Source: Parabacteroides massiliensis (lineage in GTDB: Bacteria > Bacteroidota > Bacteroidia > Bacteroidales > Tannerellaceae). From it: 64,000 bases of DNA. Position 1 is the first letter of the stretch, and each line of letters begins with the position of its first letter. Location of the stretch: the NCBI RefSeq assembly GCF_900155425.1, contig NZ_LT700192.1:272215-336214 (forward strand), written 5' to 3'. The notes under the pieces were generated by a model that ran no database searches, was not told the origin of the DNA, and saw only the letters and a list, made by a program, of their open reading frames with translations. The position numbers and the translations under genes are program-made. Positions 1 to 8,065 of this stretch are shown piece by piece.

Positions 1-52
1 CAAAGGAGAATACGAAGAAAAAGATATAAACGGTCGTGAAAATCACGATTGA
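1..52 (+). CDS. 3' end of another TMTC/PMT-like membrane glycosyltransferase (partial)
   Basis: The first 17 codons read through KGEYEEKDINGRENHD to a TGA stop. They are nearly identical at the nucleotide level to the last codons of the complete gene at 6729-8036. The sequence on to the peptide gene start at 82 also matches that copy. The window therefore begins inside a further repeat of the same cassette. The function is inferred only from the full-length copy. Confidence 0.85.
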   Translation, partial: KGEYEEKDINGRENHD

Positions 53-81
53 AGTATTAACAAATTAAAAACTTAAAGACA

Positions 82-456
82 ATGGTACAATTAAAGAAAA
101 AAGCCGTGTTGTTAATTGGAGCATTGATGTTGCTCCTCGGTATGGGAATGAATCTCCAGTATGCGCTGGATGATTATGGGTTGGCAGATAATAATGCCGT
201 GATTGCTGTTTGGGCTCAACAGACGAAAACAGGTGATGATCCTGCTGGTACAGGAGACATACAGAAAGGATGTAGGGATTGTAATCTTGCTGGGGGAGGA
301 GGTGCTACTTCTTGTTCCTGTATATCAGGTTCAGTATCTGCATTTGGTGTAACTGCTACAGGTAAAGGATGTGAAGTCTCAACAGGAACTGGTTATTATT
401 CATGCTGTAGGGTAACAAGCGACGGTTTATGCAGATGTCCATCTTGTAAAAATTAA
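82..456 (+). CDS. Small exported Cys-rich peptide with NVEALA-like leader, copy 1
   Basis: This 124-residue product has a Lys-rich start (KKK at 5-7), a hydrophobic stretch at about 8-23, then a polar segment ending AVIAVWA at 39-45. Val-43 and Ala-45 fit the -3/-1 positions of signal peptidase I, so cleavage after Ala-45 is plausible. The remaining 79 residues are rich in Gly, Ser and Thr and carry ten Cys, including CRDC, CSC, CC, CRC and CPSC. The first 53 residues are almost identical to the copy at 8066, while the tails share no clear similarity. This resembles the NVEALA small proteins of Bacteroidetes, which often sit beside six-bladed propeller genes. It lies 29 bp after the glycosyltransferase stop and precedes a propeller lipoprotein. 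Possible roles are a secreted peptide, a RiPP-like precursor or a surface ligand; none is shown. Confidence 0.8.
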   Translation: MVQLKKKAVLLIGALMLLLGMGMNLQYALDDYGLADNNAVIAVWAQQTKTGDDPAGTGDIQKGCRDCNLAGGGGATSCSCISGSVSAFGVTATGKGCEVSTGTGYYSCCRVTSDGLCRCPSCKN

Positions 457-461
457 AAATA

Positions 462-577
462 GGGCTGTACCGAAATTATACATTTTTTCCATATTATGAT
501 TGATTTGGGGTTTAATGTTAACTTAGAAAAAATTAGATCGGAATTGTCATGACAAAAGTGTATTATAGGAACAGCCC
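462..577. repeat. Inverted repeat between peptide and propeller genes (attenuator or MITE-like remnant)
   Basis: GGGCTGTACC at 462-471 pairs with GGAACAGCCC at 568-577 (9 of 10). A looser match continues inward (TTATACA against TGTATTATA). Copies 2 and 3 of the cassette have a different, smaller hairpin here. It could be a partial terminator that favours peptide expression, or the ends of a small inserted element. Confidence 0.45.
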
Positions 578-595
578 GTTAAACTAAATAAGAAT

Positions 596-1765
596 ATGAA
601 AAAGAATATTTGTTTGTTGCTAATAGCGGCTCTGATGTGTTCTTGTGCCGGACAAGATAATGGAAAAGATGATTTTATAACTATTTCGATTGATCCTGAA
701 GACTCTCAAATTGTATCCATTGCGGATTTTTTCGAAAAGATTGCAATTGTCCCGTTGGAAACGAATGACACTATATTGATAAATGCAGTGTATAATATTA
801 TTCCATTGAATAAACGTTTATATATTTTGGACCGGAGAAGTTCTTCTGTTTTTATTTTTTCTGATCATGGAGAAGCCAAAGCGGTTATCCATGATCAAGG
901 AGATGGTCCCAACAAATATACAAACGCATCAAGCATTGCGGTTAATGGAGAAAAGAAAGAACTGTATGTGATGGATAACCAATTGAAGAAAAAGTTTGTA
1001 TATGATTTGAATGGCCGTCTATTACGTGTGGATACAATTCCTTATAAAATAAGCCAAATATTGTTTTTAGGGGAAGGAAGGGAAGTCTGGGCACGATCAA
1101 GCATTGACCCTGAAGATGGATATATCATGAATTGTTTTAAACAGGATGAGTTAGTGGCACAATATCATCCTTATCATTATGAAAATGGTGCAACCATTTC
1201 TTTTTGGGAGTCTCCGTTCGTTTTGTTTGAAGATGGCTTATATACCCATATTATGTATAATGATACGATTTATAAATATGATTTTAACTATCCCAAAGGA
1301 GGTTTAGTGATTAAATTAGGCCATGCCATTCCGAAAGAATTGATAGCTTTGCCGATGCAAAGTAGGGAAGATGAAATATTCAAATATCTCAGGAAAAATA
1401 AAAAGGTTGCTCATTCTCCTTATTTATATATTTCCGATGAGACTAAAGTCGGAGTCTCATATCAATATGATGGTTATAATTGCTTTTATATCTACGATAG
1501 GCTAAACGGGGAAAGTTGTTCTTTTAGAGGACCTCATATTGGGAAAGTTCATATTGTTGATATCTTATACGGTACAATTGCCTGTGGCGATTATTTCTAT
1601 TATATACTTGATCCGTCTAAATACCAGGATCTGGAAACGAAAAAAAAATCAGAGATACAGTCGTTTTATCCTGAGTTGTTCAACACGCTGGAAAGAGCAT
1701 CTATTGATGATAATCCGATTCTGATGGTGGCAAAATTAAACAAAAAAATATTTCGAAATGAATAA
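596..1765 (+). CDS. Six-bladed beta-propeller lipoprotein
   Basis: The 389-residue protein has a lipoprotein signal (MKKNICLLLIAALMCSC, lipobox Cys near residue 17), so it is expected to be membrane-anchored outside the cytoplasm. The body has the repeated short strands and the GDGPNKYTNASSIAV-type blade typical of Bacteroidetes six-bladed propeller proteins. These usually bind ligands or partner proteins rather than catalyse. The segment around residues 155-220 is close to the fragment carried by the chimeric pseudogene at 5055. The gene follows the peptide gene and overlaps the next gene by 8 bp, which suggests co-translation. A binding or sensing role for the adjacent peptide is inference. 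Confidence 0.8.
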   Translation: MKKNICLLLIAALMCSCAGQDNGKDDFITISIDPEDSQIVSIADFFEKIAIVPLETNDTILINAVYNIIPLNKRLYILDRRSSSVFIFSDHGEAKAVIHDQGDGPNKYTNASSIAVNGEKKELYVMDNQLKKKFVYDLNGRLLRVDTIPYKISQILFLGEGREVWARSSIDPEDGYIMNCFKQDELVAQYHPYHYENGATISFWESPFVLFEDGLYTHIMYNDTIYKYDFNYPKGGLVIKLGHAIPKELIALPMQSREDEIFKYLRKNKKVAHSPYLYISDETKVGVSYQYDGYNCFYIYDRLNGESCSFRGPHIGKVHIVDILYGTIACGDYFYYILDPSKYQDLETKKKSEIQSFYPELFNTLERASIDDNPILMVAKLNKKIFRNE

Positions 1766-2399
1766 AACTATACATTTTACATATATGTCTTTGATATTGA
1801 CTTTGTTCGTTTTATTTATTATAGGTTATATTCGGCAAGGTGATAACAAGTTGATTTATGAAAGTTTAAAGAAAGATTCGTATAATTATCATCAAATATA
1901 TAGTATTAATTTAGAACAAATGAATACTGATAATATAACAGTTTCAGATACATTGTCTGTTTTGAAAGAAAATGGAGAAAACATATTAGTATCTGAAATC
2001 CTAAATACAGGTGATAAATTTGTAATTCGTTTTAATGATGCAGGATGCATATCATGTATGCAATATTTTAAAAAGCACATTGATTATATTAACATGTTTA
2101 TATCGGAAGTAGGAGCTCAAAATGTAATTTGTTTGTTGAATTCCAATAATCCGAGGATTATACGGTCGTTTAAAAAACAGTATTGCATTTCTTGTGAAGT
2201 TTATGGGCTTTCAATAGGACTTTTATCTCCTATTATGGAAGTAAGTGATACTGTTGTTGCTTATTATTTTTGTGTTTTATCGAAGGAGTATTTAATGGAA
2301 AATTGTTTTATAAATATTCAAGAAATTTCAGAACGAACAGATGCTTATTTTGAATCGATAAAACGTAAATTCGCTGTTTTGGATGGTAAGGGGGATTAA
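1758..2399 (+). CDS. Membrane-anchored thioredoxin-fold protein
   Basis: The 213-residue protein has an N-terminal membrane segment (about residues 8-25) and a later CISC motif in a DAGCISCMQYFKKH context (about 95-108), the position expected for a thioredoxin-like active site. A second CISC near residue 141 is unusual. The C-terminal part is not recognisable. The copy in the third cassette (9464) has CTEC at the same place and adds a DUF1573 domain, which is missing here. It overlaps the propeller gene by 8 bp and the signal peptidase gene by 17 bp. Oxidising or isomerising disulfides in the Cys-rich peptide is a reasonable inference, not shown. Confidence 0.65.
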   Translation: MNKTIHFTYMSLILTLFVLFIIGYIRQGDNKLIYESLKKDSYNYHQIYSINLEQMNTDNITVSDTLSVLKENGENILVSEILNTGDKFVIRFNDAGCISCMQYFKKHIDYINMFISEVGAQNVICLLNSNNPRIIRSFKKQYCISCEVYGLSIGLLSPIMEVSDTVVAYYFCVLSKEYLMENCFINIQEISERTDAYFESIKRKFAVLDGKGD

Positions 2400-2904
2400 A
2401 ATAATCGTAATTGTTGTATTTACTTGTGTGTTGATTCGCCTCTTCCTTGGTGAACCTTGCTACATTCCATCCGAAAGCATGGAGCCGACTCTATGTACCG
2501 GTGATTGGGTTTGGGTGGACAAAGCTTCATGCGGCGCTTTGCTACCCGACCGTTTTGCTGATATTCCTTTGCTGAATGTTTTTACCTGGATTACGTTTTT
2601 GCGTGAGAAGGATTTGAAAAACAATTGGAATTTGGGACGTATGCCGGGATGGCGAGAACCGCAAGAAAATGATATCGTCGTTTTTCGTAGCCTGGAAAAT
2701 CGGAATATGCTTTTGGTAAAGCGGGTAATCCGAATAGCAAGGCGAGATGGTGTAAATTGGTACTATATGATGGGAGACAACCGCAATAATTCGGTGGACA
2801 GTCGTTTTTTCGGGGAAATCCCGGAGAGTTCGATTGTCGGCAGGATCAGTCGGGTATTGTTTTCTGTAAAAAATAAAAAACGCATATTAAAAAGAATAGA
2901 ATGA
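2383..2904 (+). CDS. Signal peptidase I (S26), cassette copy A
   Basis: The 173-residue protein has an N-terminal membrane anchor (about 6-22), then the box PSESMEPTL with the nucleophilic Ser, the general-base Lys in LLVKRVIRI, and the conserved MMGDNRNNSVDSRFFG box. This is a complete type I signal peptidase with a single anchor, smaller than housekeeping Bacteroidetes enzymes. It releases exported proteins from their signal sequences at the outer face of the inner membrane. The start overlaps the thioredoxin gene by 17 bp and its end overlaps the GT2 start by 4 bp. A near-identical copy is at 10364. Its repeated link to the peptide gene suggests a dedicated processing peptidase. Confidence 0.9.
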   Translation: MVRGIKIIVIVVFTCVLIRLFLGEPCYIPSESMEPTLCTGDWVWVDKASCGALLPDRFADIPLLNVFTWITFLREKDLKNNWNLGRMPGWREPQENDIVVFRSLENRNMLLVKRVIRIARRDGVNWYYMMGDNRNNSVDSRFFGEIPESSIVGRISRVLFSVKNKKRILKRIE

Positions 2905-3629
2905 TGGAAACGGACATAGATTTGATACTGCCTGTTTATAATCCGGATGAGGGTTGGGAGTTAACCGTTGTCTCGAAATATAAGGAACTGGAAGTCTTGT
3001 GGAAACATGCAGACATTCATTTATATGTGGTAAATGATGGTTCGGCAAGAGGCTTTGAGAAAGTTGTCACTGATTATATCCGGCAAAATATACCAGAAGT
3101 TCATATTTTGAGTTATTCGATCAATCATGGGAAAGGTTTTGCTTTGCGTAAAGCCGTGTCTGCGTGTAACTCTGATTATATCCTTTACACGGATCACGAC
3201 TTTCCTTATACGCTTGATTCTATGTCAAGGGTATTGGAAATGTTACAGCGAGGAGTTGATGTGGTTGTATCGACTCGGGATAAGGCTTATTATGATTGTT
3301 TACCGTTTTCTCGTCGTTTAATCTCTCGATTTGTTCGTGGATGTAATCGTTATTTATTGAGAATGAACTATTCAGATACGCAAGCCGGTTTGAAAGGGTT
3401 TAATCGCAAAGGTCGTTTTGTTTTTCTTTCTACTTGTATAGATACATATTTGTTTGATTTGGAGTTCGTTTACAAAGCATGTCATCATCCAGCTTTGGTT
3501 ATAGGGGAAATTCCGGTGAAGTTAAGAGAAGCTGTTTGTTTTCCGGTATTTGGAATTGAAACTTATTGGAAGGAACTTTTACAGGTTTGTATATCAAGTA
3601 GAGATGAAAAGTTTAAACAGAGAAGATAG
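2901..3629 (+). CDS. Family 2 glycosyltransferase (DPM1-like), cassette copy A
   Basis: This 242-residue GT-A protein has DLILPVYNP at the N terminus, VVNDGS (about 42-47), a DHDFPY metal-binding motif (about 99-104), and SDTQAGLKGF further on. It lacks C-terminal membrane helices, like dolichyl- or polyprenyl-phosphate sugar synthases of the DPM1 type. Such enzymes load a sugar from a nucleotide donor onto a lipid phosphate at the cytoplasmic face. The start overlaps the signal peptidase gene (ATGATGG junction). Together with the TMTC/PMT-like gene it could supply lipid-linked sugar for protein glycosylation. Substrate and product are unknown. Confidence 0.85.
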   Translation: MMETDIDLILPVYNPDEGWELTVVSKYKELEVLWKHADIHLYVVNDGSARGFEKVVTDYIRQNIPEVHILSYSINHGKGFALRKAVSACNSDYILYTDHDFPYTLDSMSRVLEMLQRGVDVVVSTRDKAYYDCLPFSRRLISRFVRGCNRYLLRMNYSDTQAGLKGFNRKGRFVFLSTCIDTYLFDLEFVYKACHHPALVIGEIPVKLREAVCFPVFGIETYWKELLQVCISSRDEKFKQRR

Positions 3630-3735
3630 TGTCAAAAACAATGTTTCATGGTATCTGTATTCTTCCACTGTTGACGGCTGCGCCTTTATTGTATAGACTA
3701 TAAAGGAATAGTGTTATTTGTGTAATTTTAATAAA

Positions 3736-3785
3736 GATGAGTGCGAAAAAATAGAGATAAAAGGTCGTGAAAATCACAATTTGAA
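3736..3785 (+). pseudogene. Remnant of the TMTC-like gene 3' end
   Basis: GGTCGTGAAAATCAC and flanking bases, followed by the shared GCAAATTAAAAACTTAAAGAC leader, match the 3' end of the TMTC-like gene and the spacer before the other peptide genes. Small indels destroy the frame, and nothing of the rest of the gene remains. It marks the boundary of a second cassette whose glycosyltransferase was lost. Confidence 0.75.
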
Positions 3786-3816
3786 TTAGTATTAGCAAAT
3801 TAAAAACTTAAAGACG

Positions 3817-3986
3817 ATGGTACAATTAAAGAAAAAAGCAGTGTTGTTAATAGGTGCATTGATGTTACTCCTCGGTATGGAAATGTGAATGGTTCGGTAT
3901 CTTGTTCAGGAAAGGAAAATTGTGAAAGGAATACTTTTTCCGGCTATGTACAATGTGATGATAAAGAGTCTGTTCGTTGCGATTAG
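3817..3986 (+). pseudogene. Peptide gene copy 2, inactivated by a 160-bp deletion
   Basis: The first 20 codons give the conserved leader start (MVQLKKKAVLLIGALMLLLG), then the frame hits TGA after GMEM. The rest matches the 3' half of the gene at 8066, and the gene is exactly 160 bp shorter than that copy (170 against 330). In the intact copy, ATGGGAATG occurs at 8126-8134 and again at 8286-8294, 160 bp apart. Deletion between these short direct repeats explains the product and, as 160 is not a multiple of three, the frameshift. Confidence 0.9.
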
Positions 3987-4015
3987 ACTGTAGGAAATTT
4001 TGTTTTAACTTAGAT

Positions 4016-4046
4016 CGTGGATGAATTTGTTTGCAATTTGTCCACG
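4016..4046 (+). terminator. Hairpin after peptide pseudogene
   Basis: CGTGGA (4016-4021) pairs with TCCACG (4041-4046), and the same hairpin follows the intact peptide gene at 8425-8455. A following T-run is weak, so an attenuator or mRNA 3'-end stabiliser is as likely as a full terminator. Confidence 0.4.
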
Positions 4047-4065
4047 GTTTGTAAAATAAAAAATT

Positions 4066-5058
4066 ATGAATTTAAAATTAAGTAATATCATATTAACTGT
4101 CATATCTATTTTGTTATTAATTTCTTGTCAAAAAGAAAGAAAATCGCAGTTGGAAACTGTAAAGTATAAACAACTTTCGTTTGTAGAAGGTTGGGGTGAT
4201 TCAATATTTTTATCTCAAGTGCGAGATTTACAATTTTATGAGAATCGGCTTTATATTTCGGATCAATATTTGTCTCAAGTAATGGAAACGAATCAATATT
4301 TTATTCTTAATAGGTTTATAGGAAGGCAGGGACCAGGTCCTAGAGATTTTGTGAGTATAGAGTCTATTGCCTTAGAAGATAGTTTTTTGTATGTTTTTGA
4401 CATGGGACATAGCGCTGTTTTGTGTTTTGATCAAAAAGGTGAATACCGTGGTAAGTATGCCTTGTTGAATGATCGTATTTATATGCCATATCGTTTTTTT
4501 GTGGATGATTAATGTTTATATGTTTCAACCGCAGAAAAGGAAGGTTTGTTTTTAGAGGTGAATATGCGGATAGGTACGGAATCACATTGGGGGAAGAGAA
4601 AGGATTTTGGAGAAGAGTTGCCTAACCGAATACGGAATAGTAGGCATCTTCTGAATTTTGAGGATAAATGTATAACTGTCTCAGATAATATTCCTATAGT
4701 GGAAATTTATGATTTGAAAAGTAAACAAATGGTTGATAGTTTGGACTTTTCAGATATAGATTATATAAAAAAAGATCTAATTAAGAATGAAAATATACGG
4801 AAGTTGAATAGTTACACAAAGATAGTATCAGATGCTTATGTGGATGGCAATTACTTATATGTGTTGTTGTTTGGAACAGGCTCTTCTGGAGAAGTTCTTT
4901 CGAATGAGATACTAAAAATAGAATTATCTCCGATATTGGAAAAAAAGGAAATTATCCAATTACCCGGAACGAATTATTTACATATCTGTGTCAATCAAGA
5001 TAGTATTTATGCATACAATCGGAAGGAAGCACGGGTTGAATTATTAGTTAGAGAATGA
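4066..5058 (+). pseudogene. Propeller lipoprotein copy broken by a nonsense codon
   Basis: This gene is nearly identical to the intact lipoprotein gene at 8475-9467. The only disabling change seen is at 4510-4512, where TCA (Ser) of the intact copy is TAA, after FFVDD. Downstream the reading frame stays open to the same end. It has the same lipoprotein signal (LISCQKE) and the blade motif GRQGPGPRDF. High identity to the intact copy means the duplication, or gene conversion, is recent. Confidence 0.9.
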
Positions 5059-5332
5059 ATGCAACAAGAACAGTCGGCATGTTACTATTCTATAAAATAG
5101 ATCAAATGCTGTTTTTAGGTGAAGGAAGAGAAATATGGGCACGATCTGTAATAGATCATGAAGACGGATATGTTATGAATTGTTTTGATCATAATAAATT
5201 AGTGGCACAATATCATCCGTATCATTATGAAAATGGTGCAACTGTTCATTTTTGGGAATCTCCATTTGTTTTGTTTAAAGTGTTTAAAGAAAATGTATAT
5301 GCTCATATTATGTATAATGATACTATTTATGC
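5055..5332 (+). pseudogene. Chimera of thioredoxin/DUF1573 gene start and propeller gene middle
   Basis: The first 12 codons (MNATRTVGMLLF) are those of the thioredoxin/DUF1573 gene at 9464, including the 4-bp overlap with the propeller gene. From about 5087 the sequence switches to the middle of the propeller gene at 596 (LFLGEGREIWARS, then VAQYHPYHYENGAT). The junction lies in a shared TATAAAATA stretch. From about 5330 it switches again, into a peptide-gene tail. A functional protein is unlikely; the open frame runs to 5459. Confidence 0.8.
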
Positions 5333-5452
5333 GATAATATGTATACATATCCAGATGGCTCTTTTACATCAAGCGTTGCATGGGTTTGTGTTGACCAATA
5401 TGTATGTCCTTCTTGTAATTGTACTCCGGTCCCATGTGGAGGAATACCTTGA
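5333..5452 (+). pseudogene. Orphan Cys-rich peptide tail
   Basis: Read in the frame starting at 5333, the DNA encodes 39 residues ending in a TGA. Near the end they include VCVDQYVCPSCNCTPVPCGG, which carries all five of the Cys. This has the composition of the variable peptide tails but no leader. It lies in the correct position, upstream of a propeller lipoprotein gene. I read it as the 3' remnant of a third peptide gene whose leader was replaced by the chimera. Confidence 0.65.
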
Positions 5453-5507
5453 AGGATAAAAGGGAATTGATTTTTATTTTTTAACAAACGAACAAATAAA
5501 ATGCTTT

Positions 5508-6665
5508 ATGAAATATATCACAATTATATTATTGTTTTTGTGCCTTATGTCATGTCATAATGGACGCCAATCGTCTTGTGAGAATGTCCCGGTAGAGAAA
5601 GACTCGGTACAATTACGCGTGATTCCTGTTTCTATTTCGGATACAGCCTATCGCAATGTAGACCAGACTTTCGAACAAATCTCGTATGTGGTATTGTCGG
5701 ACAATGTTGTAATAGGAGAAATAGTCCGTACTCTTGTTTCTGATGAACGTATCTTTATATTGGATAACCAAAATAAGCTCTTTTGCTTCGATATGCAAGG
5801 AAAGGTCGAGTATGTGATTGATGAGCATGGTCCGGGTCCTAACGAATACGGGAATGTATTGGACTTTGCTTTGAACCCCCCGTTGAAGATGTTGTGGATG
5901 TACGATTCAACACGCAGGAAGTTGCATTGTTACGATATGTATACCGGCAAACGTCGTCAATCTATCTCTGCCACTTATATGGCACCGGAACGCATGGCGA
6001 TTTGGAACGGCTCTTTTTTCTTTTTTATGGGAGATCATTATAATTATCCTGATAATCCGGAAATGCACTACTCGTTGTTCTGTTCCTTGTCCGGAACTAA
6101 AATCGATAAATCTTTTTTCCCCCATGATAGAACGTCAGAGTTTAGATTTTCCTATGGGAAGGAACATCCTTTTTATTATAATAACGATAAGTTGTATTTT
6201 ATTAAGGATTATGAAACAGTCGTTTATCAGTTGACATCAGAATCTGTTACACCTGTATACAAGGTGGAATTGCCGGACTCTTTACCGTTGGATGTTCTGA
6301 TGGAAGTGACACCATCATTGAAGTTGATGCAAACCCGCTACTCATGGTTGTTGAGTAATGCTTATGAAGCGGATGGTTTTTTGAATTTATGGTTTCAGAA
6401 ACAGGGAAGCTGTTATGCAGTATATTATGATTTGTTGAAAGATAAACTCATATATGCCGGTAAGCAGGTTAATAATCATCCTGTGAAAGATTTGTTATTT
6501 ATATCTCAAATTCATGGAGTGTATAAAGATATGTTTTTTTCTGTGGTTCCTTCTTTTGTAATCCAGTACAAGATATCTGAAAATCCGGATGTTTTTCCGG
6601 ATGATCTGAAAAATTTAACGGAAGAAAGTAATCCGATTATTGGCTTTTATCGGGTGAAAAGATGA
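5508..6665 (+). CDS. Six-bladed beta-propeller lipoprotein, divergent paralogue
   Basis: The 385-residue protein has a lipoprotein signal (LLFLCLMSCHNG) and a blade motif DEHGPGPNEYGNVLDF matching the GPGP motif of the other propeller proteins. Sequence outside these motifs is divergent, so it is a separate paralogue rather than a recent duplicate. It lies upstream of the TMTC-like gene, with a 63-bp gap, and after the orphan peptide tail. By family it is an extracytoplasmic binding or scaffold protein. Partner unknown. Confidence 0.75.
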   Translation: MKYITIILLFLCLMSCHNGRQSSCENVPVEKDSVQLRVIPVSISDTAYRNVDQTFEQISYVVLSDNVVIGEIVRTLVSDERIFILDNQNKLFCFDMQGKVEYVIDEHGPGPNEYGNVLDFALNPPLKMLWMYDSTRRKLHCYDMYTGKRRQSISATYMAPERMAIWNGSFFFFMGDHYNYPDNPEMHYSLFCSLSGTKIDKSFFPHDRTSEFRFSYGKEHPFYYNNDKLYFIKDYETVVYQLTSESVTPVYKVELPDSLPLDVLMEVTPSLKLMQTRYSWLLSNAYEADGFLNLWFQKQGSCYAVYYDLLKDKLIYAGKQVNNHPVKDLLFISQIHGVYKDMFFSVVPSFVIQYKISENPDVFPDDLKNLTEESNPIIGFYRVKR

Positions 6666-6728
6666 AAAAGTAGTATTAAGCTCAGTATTTTTCCTTGGTT
6701 ATTCGTTTAGTTTATAAAAAGGCGAAAA

Positions 6729-8036
6729 ATGAAAAAACTGAACAATATCGTTAACTTTAAATTCTTGTTGGGGTTCCTGCTCCTTTATGGATTGGTAGCG
6801 TTTTGCTATTCTCCTGTTTTCTCCAACGGTTTCCTGGATTCGTGGGATGACCAATGGATGGTGATGAACATATTTACGGAGAGTGGTTTTCGGATGGAAA
6901 ACCTGATAGCGGTGTTTACACAATCCTATAAAGGTCAATATAGCCCGTTGGTGGAATTGAACTATATGGTGCTGTACGGCTTGTTCGGCTATGATCCGTT
7001 TTGGTTCCATTTGATGAGCTTTGTCTGGCATTGTGGATGTGCCACGTTGCTTTTTTTCTTGATTTTCCGTTTGTTGGAGATGTCCGGCCAATCCGGATCT
7101 CGTCGAAGTTTGTGGGTGGCTGCCTTGACTACCTTCCTTTTTGCCATTCATCCGGTGAATGTAGAATCTATTGCTTGGATCAGTGCGGTGAAGGTTCCGA
7201 TGTATGTATTTTTTTATTTGTCAGCCTTGTTGTTGTATCTTCGTTATGTCCGGTCACAAAAACTCGGTTGTTATATAGCAGCTTTATGTTGTTTTGTCTG
7301 TTCGTGTTTGAGTAAAGAACAAGCCTTTGTTTTGCCCCTGTCCTTGCTTTTGGTAGATTGGTTTATCGGTCGTAATCTGAAATCATCGGATTTGTGGATA
7401 GAGAAAATGCCATTCTTTATTTTATCGGCAGGCTTTGCCTTGTTGACGTTGGACTTACAGGGACCTCGTAGTGAGGCGGTGTCTTATACGGCAGTACAAC
7501 GTCTGTTGTTCGGCTGCTATTCTTTGTTCGAATATTTTACGAAGTCCTTGCTTCCGATCAATCTGAATTATTTATATCCTTTCCCAATTTTGCCAGGAAA
7601 TAGCGATATTCCGGTTCGTTTTTATGTTTATCCGGTGCTTGTGGCAGGCTTGTTCGGAGTTTTGTATAGTTTCCGTAAGAAACGTCTTTTGATGTTCGGC
7701 AGCTTGTTCTTTGTCATTCATTTGTTGCTATCACTACATGTCGTAGCGATGCCTCGTTTGGGAATAGTTGCTGATCGTTACCTTTATTTGTCCCTTTCGG
7801 GTATTTTGTTGTTAGTCTCATATAAAATCATAGGTTGGGTGGAAAAAGGGTATCGTGTGTTTCCAAAGCTCCTGTTGTTTTCATCAATACTTTTCTATAG
7901 CCTTTATTTTATGAGCTATACGTATAGCTACAGCAAACAGTGGGAGGATACGGACACCGTGAAGCATTATTTGCGTAGTTTTTATAAAGGGGAATACGAA
8001 GAAAAAGATATAAACGGTCGTGAAAATCACGATTGA
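6729..8036 (+). CDS. TMTC/PMT-like GT-C membrane glycosyltransferase
   Basis: This 435-residue polytopic protein has about ten hydrophobic segments. Family hallmarks are FLDSWDDQWMV (about 37-47, acidic first-loop pair), YSPLVELNYMVLYGLFG (about 76-92), FAIHPVNVESIAWIS (about 137-151) and SCLSKEQAF (about 192-200). These match the PMT-superfamily TMTC-like O-glycosyltransferases, which use a lipid-phosphate sugar donor at the outer membrane face. Here the usual C-terminal TPR region is missing. A GT2 enzyme able to make such a donor is in the same cassette. The peptide gene starts 29 bp downstream. A role in glycosylating the peptide or the propeller lipoproteins is inference. Confidence 0.8.
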   Translation: MKKLNNIVNFKFLLGFLLLYGLVAFCYSPVFSNGFLDSWDDQWMVMNIFTESGFRMENLIAVFTQSYKGQYSPLVELNYMVLYGLFGYDPFWFHLMSFVWHCGCATLLFFLIFRLLEMSGQSGSRRSLWVAALTTFLFAIHPVNVESIAWISAVKVPMYVFFYLSALLLYLRYVRSQKLGCYIAALCCFVCSCLSKEQAFVLPLSLLLVDWFIGRNLKSSDLWIEKMPFFILSAGFALLTLDLQGPRSEAVSYTAVQRLLFGCYSLFEYFTKSLLPINLNYLYPFPILPGNSDIPVRFYVYPVLVAGLFGVLYSFRKKRLLMFGSLFFVIHLLLSLHVVAMPRLGIVADRYLYLSLSGILLLVSYKIIGWVEKGYRVFPKLLLFSSILFYSLYFMSYTYSYSKQWEDTDTVKHYLRSFYKGEYEEKDINGRENHD

Positions 8037-8065
8037 AGTATTAACAAATTAAAAACTTAAAGACA

